Below are positions 62,625 to 64,000 of a DNA stretch of 64,000 nucleotides, in pieces; the first letter of the stretch is position 1; the number at the start of each line of letters is the position of its first letter. Made by a program: the position numbers and the translations under genes. The notes under the pieces are model-generated. The model worked only from the letters and a program-made list of their open reading frames with translations, did no database searches and was not told where the DNA came from. The stretch comes from Basfia succiniciproducens (lineage in GTDB: Bacteria > Pseudomonadota > Gammaproteobacteria > Enterobacterales > Pasteurellaceae), in contig NZ_CP015031.1 of assembly GCF_011455875.1 (NCBI RefSeq), forward strand, positions 2,089,405 to 2,153,404. Reading direction: 5' to 3'.

Positions 62625-62660
62625 ATTTTCTCCTTTATATATTCGGTTTATCAGGCTAAT

Positions 62661-62690
62661 AAAATACCAAGCATAAGGGCTTGGCATTTT
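62661..62690 (-). terminator. Hairpin after the 206-residue membrane protein gene
   Basis: AAAAT-A-CCAAGC, loop of six, GCTTGG-C-ATTTT. Read on the minus strand it ends in TATTTTATT, so it can terminate the upstream gene just before the flavin reductase start. Confidence 0.7.
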
Positions 62691-62699
62691 TCATGGTTA

Positions 62700-63320
62700 T
62701 TATTTAAAGTGTCTTGTTAACGACAGGCAGGAAAACAGCATAATTAAATAGCCGAATAATTCCGTCGTTTCTTCGATAATATTCTTAACGACGTGGGGAT
62801 AATCATTATATAGAATAAATCTCCATAATCCGCCGTAGCCGATTAGGCGGGATGCCAGTAGAACGGTCAACAAGCCGATAATAAAACTGTGAAATTCTTT
62901 TTGTTTGGCAAATTGGGCTAATCCGTCAATAGTGGATTGGCGGTGCGTGAAGGCGTAAATAATGCAAACCAAAGCGGTAGTGATGGCAAAATACGCCCAA
63001 CTGCCATGGCGGATAAGATTATCGAAAATTGCATCGGATTCACGAATCAGCATACACAGAAAAAAGCCCGTAATCAGTACAAAACCACCGCGCCATTGCG
63101 GCGAACGATAAGCATGACGGGAGAACATCAACGTTAATATGGTTAGGCTAAGGCTTTGCGTATATTCAACCAGCGATTCTTCTTCGATCATATTTTGCAA
63201 ATAGAAAATGTCGGTATAAAGAATACCAATGGCTAAACCGATAGCCAGAGTAAAATAAAGAAAAGTAAAAAACGCATTGCGTATAATCGTTTTTTGCTCT
63301 TTAACGATTAAGTGAGACAT
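62700..63320 (-). CDS. Unknown six-helix membrane protein
   Basis: 206 residues with about six hydrophobic segments. Conserved-looking acidic clusters sit at or inside the helix ends: EEESLVEYTQ (about residues 46-55), RESDAIFDN (about 93-101) and IIEETTELFGY (about 180-191). Such placement of acids in a small membrane protein often marks a metal or enzyme site, but I do not recognise the family. CTAAGGAA precedes the ATG. It lies between purB and the flavin reductase-like gene on the same strand. Confidence 0.8.
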   Translation of the reverse strand: MSHLIVKEQKTIIRNAFFTFLYFTLAIGLAIGILYTDIFYLQNMIEEESLVEYTQSLSLTILTLMFSRHAYRSPQWRGGFVLITGFFLCMLIRESDAIFDNLIRHGSWAYFAITTALVCIIYAFTHRQSTIDGLAQFAKQKEFHSFIIGLLTVLLASRLIGYGGLWRFILYNDYPHVVKNIIEETTELFGYLIMLFSCLSLTRHFK

Positions 63321-63479
63321 AATGATATAAATTCCTTAGAGTTTCGAGTAAAAATTGAATCGGCGTTATTGCCGAGATGAAAATAAACAAGATAAACAGA
63401 CTTTAATAAAATTGGAATCTAGTAGGAACATTATATCGCTTTTTACACAATATTTCTGATGTTTTGGGAAAATAACCGA

Positions 63480-63513
63480 AAATAGGGATATCTTTTATTG
63501 GATATCCCTATTT
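63480..63513 (-). terminator. Terminator after purB
   Basis: AAATAGGGATATC, eight-base loop, GATATCCCTATTT: a perfect 13-pair stem. Read on the minus strand T-rich sequence follows. Just before it, at the purB stop, a lone uptake word lies at 63570-63580. Confidence 0.75.
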
Positions 63514-63586
63514 GAATTTTATTTTTTTGTCGTTAATACAGTCAAAATAAACAAAATTTTTATTATTTTGACCGCACTTTTAACTT

Positions 63587-64000
<414 letters not shown>

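Overview
The window looks like ordinary chromosome from a member of the Pasteurellaceae (Gammaproteobacteria). The best evidence is the 9-base Haemophilus-type DNA uptake word AAGTGCGGT and its complement ACCGCACTT. It recurs throughout, often as head-to-head pairs that form the stem of intergenic terminators. The gene order recO-rlmD-relA-dgkA, the single-copy housekeeping genes and the rbsDACBKR and hcp-hcr-norB sets fit a facultatively anaerobic relative of Haemophilus, Actinobacillus or Mannheimia/Basfia. The species is not certain; a Basfia/Mannheimia succiniciproducens-like rumen organism is my guess from codon and gene style only.

Layout. 1-5.5 kb: end of recO, rlmD, relA, dgkA, then a convergent waaL-type ligase. 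5.5-8 kb: pgk-fba glycolytic pair. 8-15.3 kb: a lipoprotein RNase T2, a YfhL ferredoxin, a TrmH-family methylase, pssA, rph-pyrE with a probable attenuator, yicC and ygfZ. 15.3-18.7 kb: pyrG behind a structured leader, then eno. 18.7-21.8 kb: a GST, a Nudix hydrolase, a small unknown protein, yqgE and ruvX. 21.8-25.6 kb: glnA and typA, divergent across about 500 bases of AT-rich DNA. 25.6-31.4 kb: bcp, dapA, a GNAT protein, bamC, a small exported protein, hslVU. 31.4-39 kb: hemCDXY divergent from cyaA, followed by narP. 39-45.2 kb: the complete ribose operon. 45.3-56.3 kb: tamA-tamB-ppx, a YidE-type transporter and an SbmA/YddA-type ABC protein. 56.4-61.9 kb: hcp-hcr and norB, a nitric oxide and nitrosative stress block. 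62-64 kb: a flavin reductase-like protein, an unknown membrane protein and the end of purB.

How the parts connect. CyaA makes the cAMP for CRP, and the rbs promoter has a near-consensus CRP site plus a perfect RbsR operator. NarP is encoded here, and the hcp promoter region has a 7-2-7 NarP-type heptamer pair. Hcp, Hcr and the quinol NO reductase NorB remove NO and related species formed during nitrate/nitrite respiration. RlmD, RelA, RNase PH, PyrE, PyrG and TypA tie ribosome state to nucleotide supply.

I found no prophage, insertion sequence, CRISPR array, tRNA or rRNA gene, and no new multi-gene system. The less expected content is regulatory: a leader with mutually exclusive hairpins between rph and pyrE, a 20-base long-range inverted repeat in front of pyrG, a long-range stem in front of typA, an 11-6-11 palindrome just downstream of a strong norB promoter, and two small families of palindromic intergenic repeats.
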